Assembly (NCBI GenBank): GCA_965263305.1
Contig: OZ253666.1
Span: forward strand, 1-64,000
DNA: 64,000 nt
Source: MED-G105 sp965263305
GTDB taxonomy: Bacteria; Pseudomonadota; Alphaproteobacteria; Caulobacterales; Parvularculaceae
Direction: 5' to 3'
Under the pieces are notes generated by a model, which did no database searches, was not told the origin of the DNA, and saw only the letters and a list, made by a program, of their open reading frames with translations. The position numbers and the translations under genes were made by a program. Below are positions 25,681-34,620 of this stretch, piece after piece. The stretch's first letter is position 1. Each line of letters starts with the position of its first letter.

Positions 25681-26041
25681 CAGCGCAGCCTATAGAGCTG
25701 ATTATCAACGGTAAACTCCTTTTGCCTCTAGCAAGAGCCGCGCGTCGGCGCGTCTCCTGGCTACCCCGAAAATATGGAAGACATTTAGGAGTTGGGGCCG
25801 GCGTTTGTCGCATCACCCTTAAATTTCAGAAGGCGGATTTTTTTTAATACCTCGAGTGCGAACAAGAAACAAAGGGTGTTTCGCCTAGCCCACCACGAGG
25901 GCAGTTCCACAATAGATGTAGACTGATTATTTCAGCACCAAAAAGGCCAAGGCCCGAACGATCAGGCGCTCCACCGCGTCGTCACAAAAACCAAACATAA
26001 TTGTCAAGAAATTCTCACAAAACTCCCATATCGGCGTTCGA
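25681..26041. other. Divergent intergenic region
   Basis: 361 bases between the permease operon (minus) and the phosphatase gene (plus). Promoters for both should be here. I find a T8 run near 25849 but no clear stem before it, and no RNA gene or credible small gene. Confidence 0.4.
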
Positions 26042-26944
26042 ATGAGCAAAATTGACGTTCCGTTTCCTTTGCCCCCCAAGCATGCGTCAGCGGGAAATGA
26101 GCCTGCTTCCGCAGGGAAGAAATATCGAACACTCTTTATCTCTGACGTCCACCTTGGCTCCAAAGGCAGTCAGGCGGACGCGCTTTGCGATTTTTTAAAG
26201 CATAACACGGCTGACCAGTTATACCTTGTCGGCGATATCATCGATGGATGGCGGTTAAAGAAGAAATGGTATTTCCCTCAGTCCCATAGCAACGTCATCC
26301 GGCGTATCCTCACGGCGGCGAAGCGCGGCACAAAAGTCACTTATATCATCGGTAATCATGATGAGTTTTTGCGCGCGTTTCTGCAGTTCAACGTCAGTTT
26401 TGGCGAGATCGCCATTCGCAATCGGGCGATCCACCACGGCGAGGATGGCAAGCGGTACCTCGTGGTCCATGGTGATATGTTTGATGGGCTAATGAGGCCG
26501 AGCCGGAAATGGCTCATGTTTTTTGGCGATCATCTTTACGCCTTGTTGATCGGCGCCAATACGCGCCTCAACGCCCTGCGCCGTTGGTTGGGCATGCCCT
26601 ATTGGTCGCTTTCGAAGGCGCTAAAAACCCGCACCAAACGGGCGATGAACTACATCTTAAATTTTGAAGAAGAAGTCGCCGCTTATTGTCGTCGCAAGGA
26701 TCTCGATGGCGCCATTTGCGGCCATATCCATGTCGCGGAAATGCGCACCATTAACGGCATCACCTATATGAATGATGGCGATTGGGTCGAAAGCTGCACC
26801 GCCCTTGCGGAACATCATGACGGCCGGTGGGAGCTGATTGAATACCACAACTCAAAAGAAATGGCCCTCGCCCCATCCAAGGCGTCCGCCCCGCGTTTTG
26901 AAGCGCCGGGAGCGCGCCGCCCTTCATTAACGCCAGCGGAATAG
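26042..26944 (+). CDS. UDP-2,3-diacylglucosamine diphosphatase-like metallophosphoesterase
   Basis: 300 residues of the calcineurin-like fold with all metal motifs: ISDVHLGSKGSQ, LVGDIIDGW, IGNHDEF, VVHGDMFDG and CGHIHVAEM. The family sits near LpxH, which cuts UDP-2,3-diacylglucosamine to lipid X in lipid A synthesis. Whether this one is the lipid A enzyme or a paralogue cannot be settled, as many Alphaproteobacteria use LpxI instead. The last 25 residues are a disordered tail rich in Ala and Pro. Confidence 0.82.
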   Translation: MSKIDVPFPLPPKHASAGNEPASAGKKYRTLFISDVHLGSKGSQADALCDFLKHNTADQLYLVGDIIDGWRLKKKWYFPQSHSNVIRRILTAAKRGTKVTYIIGNHDEFLRAFLQFNVSFGEIAIRNRAIHHGEDGKRYLVVHGDMFDGLMRPSRKWLMFFGDHLYALLIGANTRLNALRRWLGMPYWSLSKALKTRTKRAMNYILNFEEEVAAYCRRKDLDGAICGHIHVAEMRTINGITYMNDGDWVESCTALAEHHDGRWELIEYHNSKEMALAPSKASAPRFEAPGARRPSLTPAE

Positions 26945-27037
26945 GTGATGGTTGCCGTGCAGACATGACAGCGAAGGCCTTCGCTGCGCCAGGGTGATCC
27001 ATTGGTTTTGCACTGGTGATGGATTAAGCCATGGGCG

Positions 27038-28006
27038 ATGAAGGATACGTTTTCAACATCTGGAACGCGGGCGACATCGGATAACGGGCCCACCGATGCG
27101 CCCCCCGATAACTGGGTCGATCGGTTTGCCCCCGCGGTAACGCGGCCCTATCTCCGCCTAATGCGCGCCGATCGCCCGATCGGGACATGGCTCTTGTTGA
27201 TCCCTTGTTTGTGGGGCGCGGGGCTCGCGCTGGCCGAGGGTGTTTCAACGTGGGCAACGTTTCTTTTTCACGCCGCCCTTTTCGCTCTCGGATCATTTGT
27301 GATGCGCGGGGCGGGATGCGCCTACAACGATATTGTCGATAAAGATTTTGACGCCAAGGTCGCGCGCACCGCGCTCAGGCCAATTCCAGCTGGTCAAATA
27401 TCGCTCCGCCAAGCCTGGGGGTTTTTATTCCTTCTATGCCTTGTGGGCCTACTGGTGCTCCTTCAACTTAATCTGTTTACGATACTATTGGGGATCGGCT
27501 CCCTCGCGCTCGTCGCCGCCTATCCATTCATGAAGCGCATCACCTGGTGGCCTCAAGCGTGGCTTGGCCTCACCTTTAACTGGGGGGCATTGGTGGGATA
27601 CGCGGCGGCCGCGGGCGGGCTCTCGTTGAGCGCAGTCCTGGTTTACTTCGCGGGGATCGCTTGGACCCTCGGATATGACACGATTTACGCCCATCAGGAC
27701 AAAGAAGATGACGCCCTCATTGGGGTAAAATCCTCAGCCCGCGCCTTGGGCGCTCGCACCGGCCCGGCGCTAATCGTCTTTTTTGGCCTGACCCTCGTCT
27801 TGTTCGCCGCTGCCATTGTCATCAGCACAGTCCCAAATTGGGCGGTTGTCCTCATCGTGGGGGCCGGCGCTCATTTTTTGTGGCAAATCAAAAACCTGCA
27901 AATTGACGACACCGCCGCCTGTTTGAGCCTTTTTAAGGCGAATCGCGATGCGGGCCTGCTCCTGCTCGCGCCTTTGTTATTCGCAGCGATGGCGTTAGGC
28001 GCCTAA
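27038..28006 (+). CDS. ubiA: 4-hydroxybenzoate polyprenyltransferase
   Basis: An inner-membrane prenyltransferase that attaches the polyprenyl tail to 4-hydroxybenzoate in ubiquinone synthesis. The 322 residues have about eight helices. The two Asp motifs that bind the Mg-diphosphate are present: NDIVDKDFDAKVART (with RPIPAGQIS) at about 104-128, and YDTIYAHQDKEDD at about 217-229. A polar N-terminal tail of 35 residues precedes the first helix. Confidence 0.94.
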   Translation: MKDTFSTSGTRATSDNGPTDAPPDNWVDRFAPAVTRPYLRLMRADRPIGTWLLLIPCLWGAGLALAEGVSTWATFLFHAALFALGSFVMRGAGCAYNDIVDKDFDAKVARTALRPIPAGQISLRQAWGFLFLLCLVGLLVLLQLNLFTILLGIGSLALVAAYPFMKRITWWPQAWLGLTFNWGALVGYAAAAGGLSLSAVLVYFAGIAWTLGYDTIYAHQDKEDDALIGVKSSARALGARTGPALIVFFGLTLVLFAAAIVISTVPNWAVVLIVGAGAHFLWQIKNLQIDDTAACLSLFKANRDAGLLLLAPLLFAAMALGA

Positions 28007-28057
28007 ATCAGCGTAAAACCAAGAAATGAAGTCATGCGTAATAAGGGCATCAATATC

Positions 28058-28600
28058 ATGACGAAGAGAAGAACGTTCATACTCAGCGCCGCCGCGCTCG
28101 CCGCCTGTTCTCGCACGCCGACAACGGCCGCCGCTGTTCAGACCGAAGATGTTCCTGCGGAGGATGATGTGAAGAACCCAGCGCCATCGACCATTCCTGA
28201 CTACGACAAATGGCAGTTATCCGAAGCGGAATGGAAGGAACGGCTAACACCTCAACAATTCGCGGTTCTACGGCGCGAAGCGACTGAGCGCGCGTTTACC
28301 AGCGATCTCAACGACGAGAAACGCGAGGGTGTCTACGCCTGCGCTGGCTGCGGCTTCGACCTTTTCCGCTCTTCTGAGAAATATGAATCCGGCACCGGAT
28401 GGCCATCGTTTTTTGATGTTATTCCCAACGCCATTGGTACGAAGACCGATTACAAAATTCTCTACCCGCGCACAGAGTATCATTGCGCGCGATGTGGCGG
28501 GCACCAAGGCCACGTCTTCAAAGACGGCCCCGCCCCAACCGGATTGCGGTATTGCAACAATGGGGTCGCCCTCGTTTTTAAGCCATCTGAGAACGCCTAA
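28058..28600 (+). CDS. msrB: Peptide-methionine (R)-S-oxide reductase, exported lipoprotein form
   Basis: Reduces methionine-R-sulfoxide in proteins. 180 residues from the ATG at 28058; an upstream ATG at 28034 is the alternative. The N-terminus MTKRRTFILSAAALAAC has a twin-arginine-like start and a lipobox cysteine, so it probably acts in the periplasm. The MsrB domain has YACAGCG and HCARCGGH (zinc), GTGWPSF, and the catalytic cysteine in LRYCNNGVAL. The linker between lipobox and domain is acidic and Pro-rich. Confidence 0.92.
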   Translation: MTKRRTFILSAAALAACSRTPTTAAAVQTEDVPAEDDVKNPAPSTIPDYDKWQLSEAEWKERLTPQQFAVLRREATERAFTSDLNDEKREGVYACAGCGFDLFRSSEKYESGTGWPSFFDVIPNAIGTKTDYKILYPRTEYHCARCGGHQGHVFKDGPAPTGLRYCNNGVALVFKPSENA

Positions 28601-28792
28601 GCGAAACCGTAAGGCGTAAGCGCCGGCGTTGGCGGGGCGTTACGCTCCGCCTAGTAAAATCGACGTCTCGATTGGCCTAATCGTTACAACCTTGCGCTAT
28701 CGCCCCGTGGTGAGACTAACCGCGACCGCCAGCGTTTTGGCAATGTCTTAGGTTGAAATCAGTGACGGCTTCTCGACGAAAATGGACGTCTG

Positions 28793-29725
28793 CTAGTCTG
28801 AACTTGAAGGCAATAGTTCGGCACGATCATCTAAAATAGATGGTCGCGGCACATCGCCCAGCTTTGGCAATGGTTGGCCAATCTTCTTTGCGGCCGCGCA
28901 TGCTTCTCGCCATTTCATGTCCCATAAGTATAGTTCGGCCGTGAAAATTTGTTCGAGCAGCAATGAAAAACTCCAAGCAAACCCGCAATAAACAATAACC
29001 GTGACCCACACATCGTCACTAACGACAACGTCGGTATTGTCGGCGATTGCAAATACTATCGCCGGCGGGATGAAAACGATTGCCGCCGCAATTTCGGTAA
29101 GAACAAAACCAGAAGCGAACTCGGTTTTATGAGAACGTGCGACACCCAATCCGCGCCGAATAGGCCGCTTTTCCTGTTCCCACGCGATAGCCGGAAATAT
29201 TAAAAATGCGATCATTCGAACGCCCTTTTTCAGTGCATCAAAGAACGCGCCCGAAATTGAAAATGCCCCATCACCGCCGAGCGTACGAGCGATACCCTCA
29301 GGAGTAGCTTGTTGGTCATTTCCTGAATCCTTTGGTCGGATCATCATCTCTGCGACTGTGATTAAGAACCACATACTTGCCCAAGCTAGCGTTATTGGAA
29401 GGGCCCTACCGACATTCTTTGTCGCCACAACAACTGGGAGGAGTAGTTTCGCTTTCTGACCGGTCTCAATGAGCCGTATTTGCTCCAACAATATAAAACA
29501 CGACCAAGAAAGGAGAACAGAAATAGCAAAAATCGATCCAAACCCAGCACCTATCGCGCTAAATGTCGAAGCGTTACCCCAATCAAAATAGAAATAGAGG
29601 TAGATAACAAGCGGAGCATATACAGACCAAACCAAGAGCAGTGGAATAATCAGCACAGGGTGCTTGGTCGCTACCTCTAGGACGGCGCCAAACAGCGCCC
29701 CACCATTCTTAATTCCCTCAAACAT
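28793..29725 (-). CDS. Hypothetical polytopic membrane protein
   Basis: 310 residues with about six hydrophobic segments (near residues 25-47, 58-80, 107-125, 168-186, 205-225 and 240-258). Between them are EQIRLIETGQKAKLLLPVVV and the amphipathic EKRPIRRGLGVARSHKT. The layout resembles the DUF6159-type membrane proteins, but I cannot confirm that. The C-terminal 50 residues are cytosolic and Pro-rich. No neighbour is cotranscribed. Confidence 0.65.
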   Translation of the reverse strand: MFEGIKNGGALFGAVLEVATKHPVLIIPLLLVWSVYAPLVIYLYFYFDWGNASTFSAIGAGFGSIFAISVLLSWSCFILLEQIRLIETGQKAKLLLPVVVATKNVGRALPITLAWASMWFLITVAEMMIRPKDSGNDQQATPEGIARTLGGDGAFSISGAFFDALKKGVRMIAFLIFPAIAWEQEKRPIRRGLGVARSHKTEFASGFVLTEIAAAIVFIPPAIVFAIADNTDVVVSDDVWVTVIVYCGFAWSFSLLLEQIFTAELYLWDMKWREACAAAKKIGQPLPKLGDVPRPSILDDRAELLPSSSD

Positions 29726-29992
29726 TCCAAAATGATAGCTGAATACAGATCGCCATAAAAGCAGAGGCTTTAGAAGCTTCTAGATAGGGTCTGCCGGCAC
29801 CACCACTATCTTTGAAAACACCCTGTGAATTTCCACGACTGATTGGACCCAATTCCAGTCAATCGTCATGAACCCGGGGAACCATCAGCAGTTTTCATCA
29901 CATGAAAGCGCCGCCGAATCGCCGGATAGAGCGATGCGCGCGCGAGCGCCCGCCATCAATATTCGCTCAGATAACCTGTTGGGGTCCCGACG

Positions 29993-30856
29993 ATGCAAGA
30001 CACTTCCCTTCCTGCCCTGCCGCAAGACGCCGCCGACGCTGGCGCTTTTCTGAGCAACATGGTCGAAATCCTCACACCATTCGCCTTTAAAGCGGCTGGC
30101 GCCCTCGCCGTTCTCATCATCGGTTTGTGGCTTGCCGGGCGTTTGAAGTCTTTCGTTAAGCGCCTCTTCGCCCGATCGAACCAGATCGATGAAACCTTAG
30201 AGAGCTTTCTCGCCAGTCTGATTTACTACGCCGCCTTGGCGCTTGTCGTGATCACGACCCTCGGCGTTTTCGGCGTGCCGACAACCAGTTTTGCGGCCAT
30301 CATTGGCGCCGCCGGTCTGGCGATTGGCCTCGCGCTGCAAGGCACCCTCGGCCACATCGCCTCTGGCGTCATGCTGCTGGCGTTCCGGCCATTTAAGATT
30401 GGGGATTACGTTGATGTCGCCGGTCACGAAGGCTCGGTGCGCGAAATGACCCTCTTCACCACGATTATCGCCACGGTCGATAACAAGAAGATTATCATTC
30501 CGAATGGCGAGGTTTGGGCGGGCTCCGTGGTCAATTTTTCCGCCTACGATCAAAGGCGCGTAGATTTGGTGTTTGGAGTTTCTTATGATGACGACCTCAA
30601 TAAATCGGTGACCGTCATTCGCGACGCCGTTAGCGCGGACGCACGGATCAAATCAACACCTGAGCCCGTCATTGCTGTTGACAATTTGGGCGATAGTTCC
30701 GTGGATATCATTTGCCGCGTCTGGGTGGAAAGCGGCGACTATTTCCCCGTGAAATGGGCGCTGACCAAAGATGTGAAAGAACGCTTCGATGCGGCCGGGA
30801 TCACCATTCCCTATCCGACGCAAACGGTTATTCGTCCGGCGGAACAGGCAGCCTGA
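29993..30856 (+). CDS. mscS: Small-conductance mechanosensitive channel (MscS family)
   Basis: An inner-membrane channel that opens on hypo-osmotic shock. The 287 residues match E. coli MscS in length. The pore-lining TM3 is visible as TSFAAIIGAAGLAIGLALQG, followed by LGHIASGVMLLAFRPFKIGD leading into the beta domain, NGEVWAGSVVNFS, and the C-terminal alpha-beta part ending GITIPYPTQTV. Three helices precede the cytosolic vestibule. Confidence 0.93.
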   Translation: MQDTSLPALPQDAADAGAFLSNMVEILTPFAFKAAGALAVLIIGLWLAGRLKSFVKRLFARSNQIDETLESFLASLIYYAALALVVITTLGVFGVPTTSFAAIIGAAGLAIGLALQGTLGHIASGVMLLAFRPFKIGDYVDVAGHEGSVREMTLFTTIIATVDNKKIIIPNGEVWAGSVVNFSAYDQRRVDLVFGVSYDDDLNKSVTVIRDAVSADARIKSTPEPVIAVDNLGDSSVDIICRVWVESGDYFPVKWALTKDVKERFDAAGITIPYPTQTVIRPAEQAA

Positions 30857-30881
30857 TAAACGGCCACGGGACCCATTAGGC

Positions 30882-30916
30882 TAGGTCGCCCTTTCTCTAA
30901 CGCTTTGAGCGACCTA
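30882..30916 (+). terminator. Inverted repeat downstream of mscS
   Basis: An 8-bp perfect inverted repeat, TAGGTCGC at 30882-30889 and its complement at 30909-30916, lies 26 bases after the mscS stop. There is no T-run after it, so an intrinsic terminator is only a possibility; the loop is 19 bases. Confidence 0.35.
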
Positions 30917-31016
30917 CCCGCACCCGCCTTAACGGACCCAGCACAATACCAATAAAGAATTTACCGAATCACGCAGAGATGGCCGTTTCATACCCTATCG
31001 GCGATGATCAGACCTC

Positions 31017-31562
31017 GTGCTCAAATTCTTTCAAACCCTGCTGTTTATCGTCCTCGCCTTTATCGCGCCGTTTGACGCGATGCCCGCCGCTGTCTTTTTG
31101 ACGACCCTCATTACATTGCTGTTGCTCTCGCGATGGCGCCCGACGGTTCTCTTGGCGGCGACCTGTCTTTGGGGCGGGTTGGCGAGCAACCTTGGCTACC
31201 CGTTGGGCCCCGCTATCGCGGCGATCTCGGGCGGCGCCCTTGCCATGATCCTCGCCATACAATGGGTGAGACGCCTCACGGCCAAAGCGGGGCGGGTCTA
31301 TATTCTGCGGTGCCCCGCCCATGACGAAGATATTTATAAAATCGGGTACACTACGCGAACCGCGGCTTTACGCGCGCGGGAACTTTCGAACACATCAGCA
31401 CCGGAAGATTTTGTGGTGATCAAAGAATATCGCGTCTTAAACGCCGAAGGCGTCGAAAAACGCATTCATGACGCCCTCGATAAATATCGCATCAATAAAT
31501 CACGTGAGTATTTTCGCGCGCCGTTAAAACGCATCAAGAGAGAAATAAGACGGATCGTCTAA
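31017..31562 (+). CDS. Membrane-anchored T5orf172/GIY-YIG-type protein
   Basis: 181 residues from a GTG start. The first 85 residues are two or three hydrophobic helices (LKFFQTLLFIVLAFI and following). The C-terminal domain begins GRVYILRCP and continues DIYKIGYTTRTAALRARELS, ending with EKRIHDALDKYRINKSREYF. This is the pattern of the T5orf172 branch of the GIY-YIG nuclease superfamily: GxVYIL, KIG-T, R-L, and E--H--L. Such domains are usually found in phage or repair proteins; fusion to membrane helices is uncommon. Whether it cuts DNA is unknown. Confidence 0.75.
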   Translation: MLKFFQTLLFIVLAFIAPFDAMPAAVFLTTLITLLLLSRWRPTVLLAATCLWGGLASNLGYPLGPAIAAISGGALAMILAIQWVRRLTAKAGRVYILRCPAHDEDIYKIGYTTRTAALRARELSNTSAPEDFVVIKEYRVLNAEGVEKRIHDALDKYRINKSREYFRAPLKRIKREIRRIV

Positions 31563-31633
31563 CGCCTACGATCCCATCCGAATACAAAACACCCGCATGA
31601 CGGTAAAGCGTCAATTCCCCTCAAATTACGAGG

Positions 31634-33172
31634 CTATTGCGATCCACCAGCGGCGACTTGATTGAGAAGCTCCAGTTCATCAAATGCACTCTGATTAAAG
31701 GGGGCTGGCGAGTCGGTTGCCTCAGTGGGCGCCGCTCGTTCGTTGGAAGCGTCTGGCTCGGTCGGTGAAGGCGTTAATGTCTGCGGCGCCTCGGTCGCGT
31801 CTGCTACGTCATTCACTTGGTCTGCAGACGAATTTTGAGAGGAAGGGTTACGCAACGCCGCCTGGGCCGACAGGTTCAATGCCTCGGTCGACGTCAATTC
31901 AGGTGATTTGTCGCCGGGCGCATCAGTTATCTCTTTAACGGAAGCGGGGTCAATCGGCGTTTCAACTGACAATGCATCGGGATTAAACGGCAAACGATCC
32001 CATTTGAGAGAGGGCGACCTTGGCAAAAAGCTAGAAATTATTTGCCTAGACGTATCGCGCTCAGACGTATTTTGCGTTGACGGTACCGCCGGCGATGACA
32101 ATTCAACCAAGGTCTCAACAGCCCGCGGCGTGATCTCTGCCGGGACTGTCATGGCGGTCGCCGAAGGAACGGCGCTGACGCGCGCGTCAGCCGCTAGACC
32201 GGTCGTTTCAATGGATGCTGACGTATCCGCAATTGGATCGGTGCGCTCGCCCGAAAATTCCTGGGGTGCGCCCGGCAGAGCCTTTAGCGGCGCCGCGTTC
32301 GCGAGCGGGTCGGCGTTTGGTTTTCCAACTATCGGCGCTGAAGCTGATTTAATCAGCGAAGCCGATAGGACGTCGTTTTTAAAAGATGGCGTCGCCTCCG
32401 CTAACGTTAAAGCCGCCGGCGCCGCTTCCGGCTGATTGAAAGCCAAGCCGATGGGAAGGTCTCCAGAAGAACTGACATCCTTAGCGGCCGCAGCCCGCGT
32501 GTATGCGCCGGCTTGTCCGAGCGGGATCGATTTCACCGCTAAGGTGTTCAGTACAGCCCCAGTCGCCATATCATAAACAGTAATCGCTGATTCACCGCCC
32601 TTTTCTGTTAGGACGGCGACGCGATCACCATCAATCCCGATGGCCATGGCGGCCTCTAACAGGGCTTCACCGCCAACTTTCAAAGCAGCATCCGCCTCAG
32701 CCGCCATCTGTTCAGCGGTTTTCACCGCTTCATCAGTAAACATCGCAGCCCCTTCTTCGCCAAAGGTCGTTAGTTGTGACATCGGCGTGGAGACAGCTCT
32801 TTGAAGTGATGCAGCCGCGTCAGGCAATTGCGAGGGAACTCGGTTGGGCAATGTATCGGGCGGCCCTAAGAACACGACGGCGACCGCCACCATCACGAGA
32901 AACGCGATCGGCAAGGCCGCTGCTGCTGCTAAAACGCTTTTCATCGTCTCACCACGCCCCATAAAACCTCCGGGGCCTGGCTCGCGATAAGCCGCCAAAG
33001 GGCGCATCGGCGCATCATCGTAGGCGCCATTGTAAGCGCCGGCGCTCATGATCGTCCTCGGATCAGAACGACGGCTCAACTCGCTATGGGTTCGTCGGGC
33101 ATACCGGCGAATCGGGCTCTCTTCTACCCGGTCCTCCGCGCCCAACTGAATGTCGTCATCGGTTCTCGCCAT
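31634..33172 (-). CDS. Hypothetical single-pass membrane protein with a long disordered domain
   Basis: 512 residues from the ATG at 33172; a longer frame would overlap the divergent rluD gene. About 75 charged residues (RRYARRTHSELSRRSDPR) come first, then one hydrophobic helix (SVLAAAAALPIAFLVMVAVA), then some 400 residues dominated by Ala, Ser, Thr, Pro and Glu. A short ordered-looking stretch (VAVLTEKGGESAITVYDMAT) follows the helix. The likely topology is N-in with a large periplasmic tail. No family is recognised. Confidence 0.6.
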   Translation of the reverse strand: MARTDDDIQLGAEDRVEESPIRRYARRTHSELSRRSDPRTIMSAGAYNGAYDDAPMRPLAAYREPGPGGFMGRGETMKSVLAAAAALPIAFLVMVAVAVVFLGPPDTLPNRVPSQLPDAAASLQRAVSTPMSQLTTFGEEGAAMFTDEAVKTAEQMAAEADAALKVGGEALLEAAMAIGIDGDRVAVLTEKGGESAITVYDMATGAVLNTLAVKSIPLGQAGAYTRAAAAKDVSSSGDLPIGLAFNQPEAAPAALTLAEATPSFKNDVLSASLIKSASAPIVGKPNADPLANAAPLKALPGAPQEFSGERTDPIADTSASIETTGLAADARVSAVPSATAMTVPAEITPRAVETLVELSSPAVPSTQNTSERDTSRQIISSFLPRSPSLKWDRLPFNPDALSVETPIDPASVKEITDAPGDKSPELTSTEALNLSAQAALRNPSSQNSSADQVNDVADATEAPQTLTPSPTEPDASNERAAPTEATDSPAPFNQSAFDELELLNQVAAGGSQ

Positions 33173-33211
33173 TTGACAGACCCTTATCGCTCGTGACATC
33201 GCGGTGGCGAC

Positions 33212-34408
33212 ATGGCGCACCACAACGATCCAACAGCAAAACCTCCCCGTCCTTCCGGCGATCCTCTCGGATCCGCCGCAGTCGAACGCCCGATCGAAAA
33301 GGCGCAAAATGATGAATCATTCATCTCCGCCAACGCCCCAAACGCGCCGGAGGCCTTAAAGTTTTCCCCACATCCTCCTTTTGACACGATTGTTACGGAT
33401 AAGGAAAGAGGGGAAAGGCTCGATCGATGGCTATGCGAGCAAATTTCAGGCCTAACGCGCTCAAGAACCAAATCGTTAATAGAATCAGGGGCGCTAAAGC
33501 GCGATGGTGAGGTATTTACTGACCCTTCTTGGCGGCTCAAAGAGGGAGAATCCTACCACTTTGAGATGCCCGATTTGGCGCCCGCAACCCCTGAGGGTGA
33601 GGCGATCGCCCTAGATGTCCAATATGAAGACAACGATATCATCGTGGTGAATAAACCTGCCGGGATGGTGGTGCATCCTGCGGCCGGTAACTGGACCGGC
33701 ACCCTCGTTAATGCGTTGATCGCCCATTGCGGCGACAGCCTTTCCGGGATTGGCGGGGTCGCCCGGCCTGGCATTGTTCACCGGCTCGACAAAGAAACAT
33801 CGGGTCTTATCGTTGTCGCCAAACATGACGCCGCCCATCTCAAACTGACGCAAGCCTGGGCGGTTCACGACATTGATCGGGCTTATGACGCCCTCGCGCT
33901 CGGCGCGCCAAGGCCGTCGGTCGGCGTCGTGGATGCAGCGCTCGTTCGCGCAGATGGCGACCGAAAAAGAATGATGGTGGTCGAAGGCAAGAACGCTTTC
34001 GCCGATGACGGGAGTTATAAACCAGGCGTTCGCCATGCTGTTACGCACTATAATGTCACGGCCCATTACGGGCGTGGGCGAGCGAAACTCGCCGGCGACA
34101 GCCTCGCCTGCCATCTTGTGTGCCGATTAGAGACAGGTCGCACCCACCAAATCCGCGCCCACATGACCCATATTGGGCACCCATTGATCGGCGATCCGGT
34201 CTACGGGCGGGGCCCGGGTGTCGCGGGCCTGAAACCAGGCGACCGTGATGCGGATAAGGCGCTGCACATTATCAAGAAATTTCGCCGCCAAGCCCTTCAT
34301 GCCCGTATCTTGGGATTTGAGCATCCCATTACCGGCGAAGCCCTGCACTTCGAGCAGGAGCCGCCCGATGACTTCAAAACGCTGCAGGCCGCGCTGGAAC
34401 AGCTGTGA
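33212..34408 (+). CDS. rluD: RluA/RluD-family 23S rRNA pseudouridine synthase
   Basis: Converts uridines of 23S rRNA to pseudouridine. 398 residues: a disordered N-terminal tail of about 55, an S4 RNA-binding domain (ERLDRWLCEQISGLTRSRTK), then the catalytic domain with DIIVVNKPAGMVVHPAAGNW, the catalytic Asp in GIVHRLDKETSGLIVVAKHD, and LETGRTHQIRAHMTHIGHPL. RluD is the closest named member, but the site cannot be proven from sequence. It is longer than E. coli RluD because of the N-terminal tail and an insertion near residues 275-300. rpoH follows, 212 bases on. Confidence 0.88.
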   Translation: MAHHNDPTAKPPRPSGDPLGSAAVERPIEKAQNDESFISANAPNAPEALKFSPHPPFDTIVTDKERGERLDRWLCEQISGLTRSRTKSLIESGALKRDGEVFTDPSWRLKEGESYHFEMPDLAPATPEGEAIALDVQYEDNDIIVVNKPAGMVVHPAAGNWTGTLVNALIAHCGDSLSGIGGVARPGIVHRLDKETSGLIVVAKHDAAHLKLTQAWAVHDIDRAYDALALGAPRPSVGVVDAALVRADGDRKRMMVVEGKNAFADDGSYKPGVRHAVTHYNVTAHYGRGRAKLAGDSLACHLVCRLETGRTHQIRAHMTHIGHPLIGDPVYGRGPGVAGLKPGDRDADKALHIIKKFRRQALHARILGFEHPITGEALHFEQEPPDDFKTLQAALEQL

Positions 34409-34543
34409 ACGAGTTAGGGGCGGTCAACTCACCTCACAAACAAGGGAAATACCCGTTTTCGCCCTAATTTCGCGACGAATGGCTCTTATCTTTAGACAAC
34501 CAGAAGCGCCGGTCACCAATATTGGCGTTGAAAAATCGCCTAA

Positions 34544-34575
34544 CCATCACCACTTATAATTGAGAATGGTGATGG
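34544..34575 (+). promoter_or_regulatory. Perfect inverted repeat around a TATAAT upstream of rpoH
   Basis: CCATCACCA at 34544-34552 and its exact complement at 34567-34575 enclose TATAAT (34555-34560). The start of rpoH is 46 bases further on. It may be a repressor operator over a -10 box, or a hairpin in the rpoH leader. I see no good -35 box at 17 bases; a TTGAAA lies 21 bases upstream of TATAAT. Confidence 0.5.
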
Positions 34576-34620
34576 GAGGGCAAGAAATGCTACGCCCATC
34601 AAGGGGTAAGAGAGACGAAT

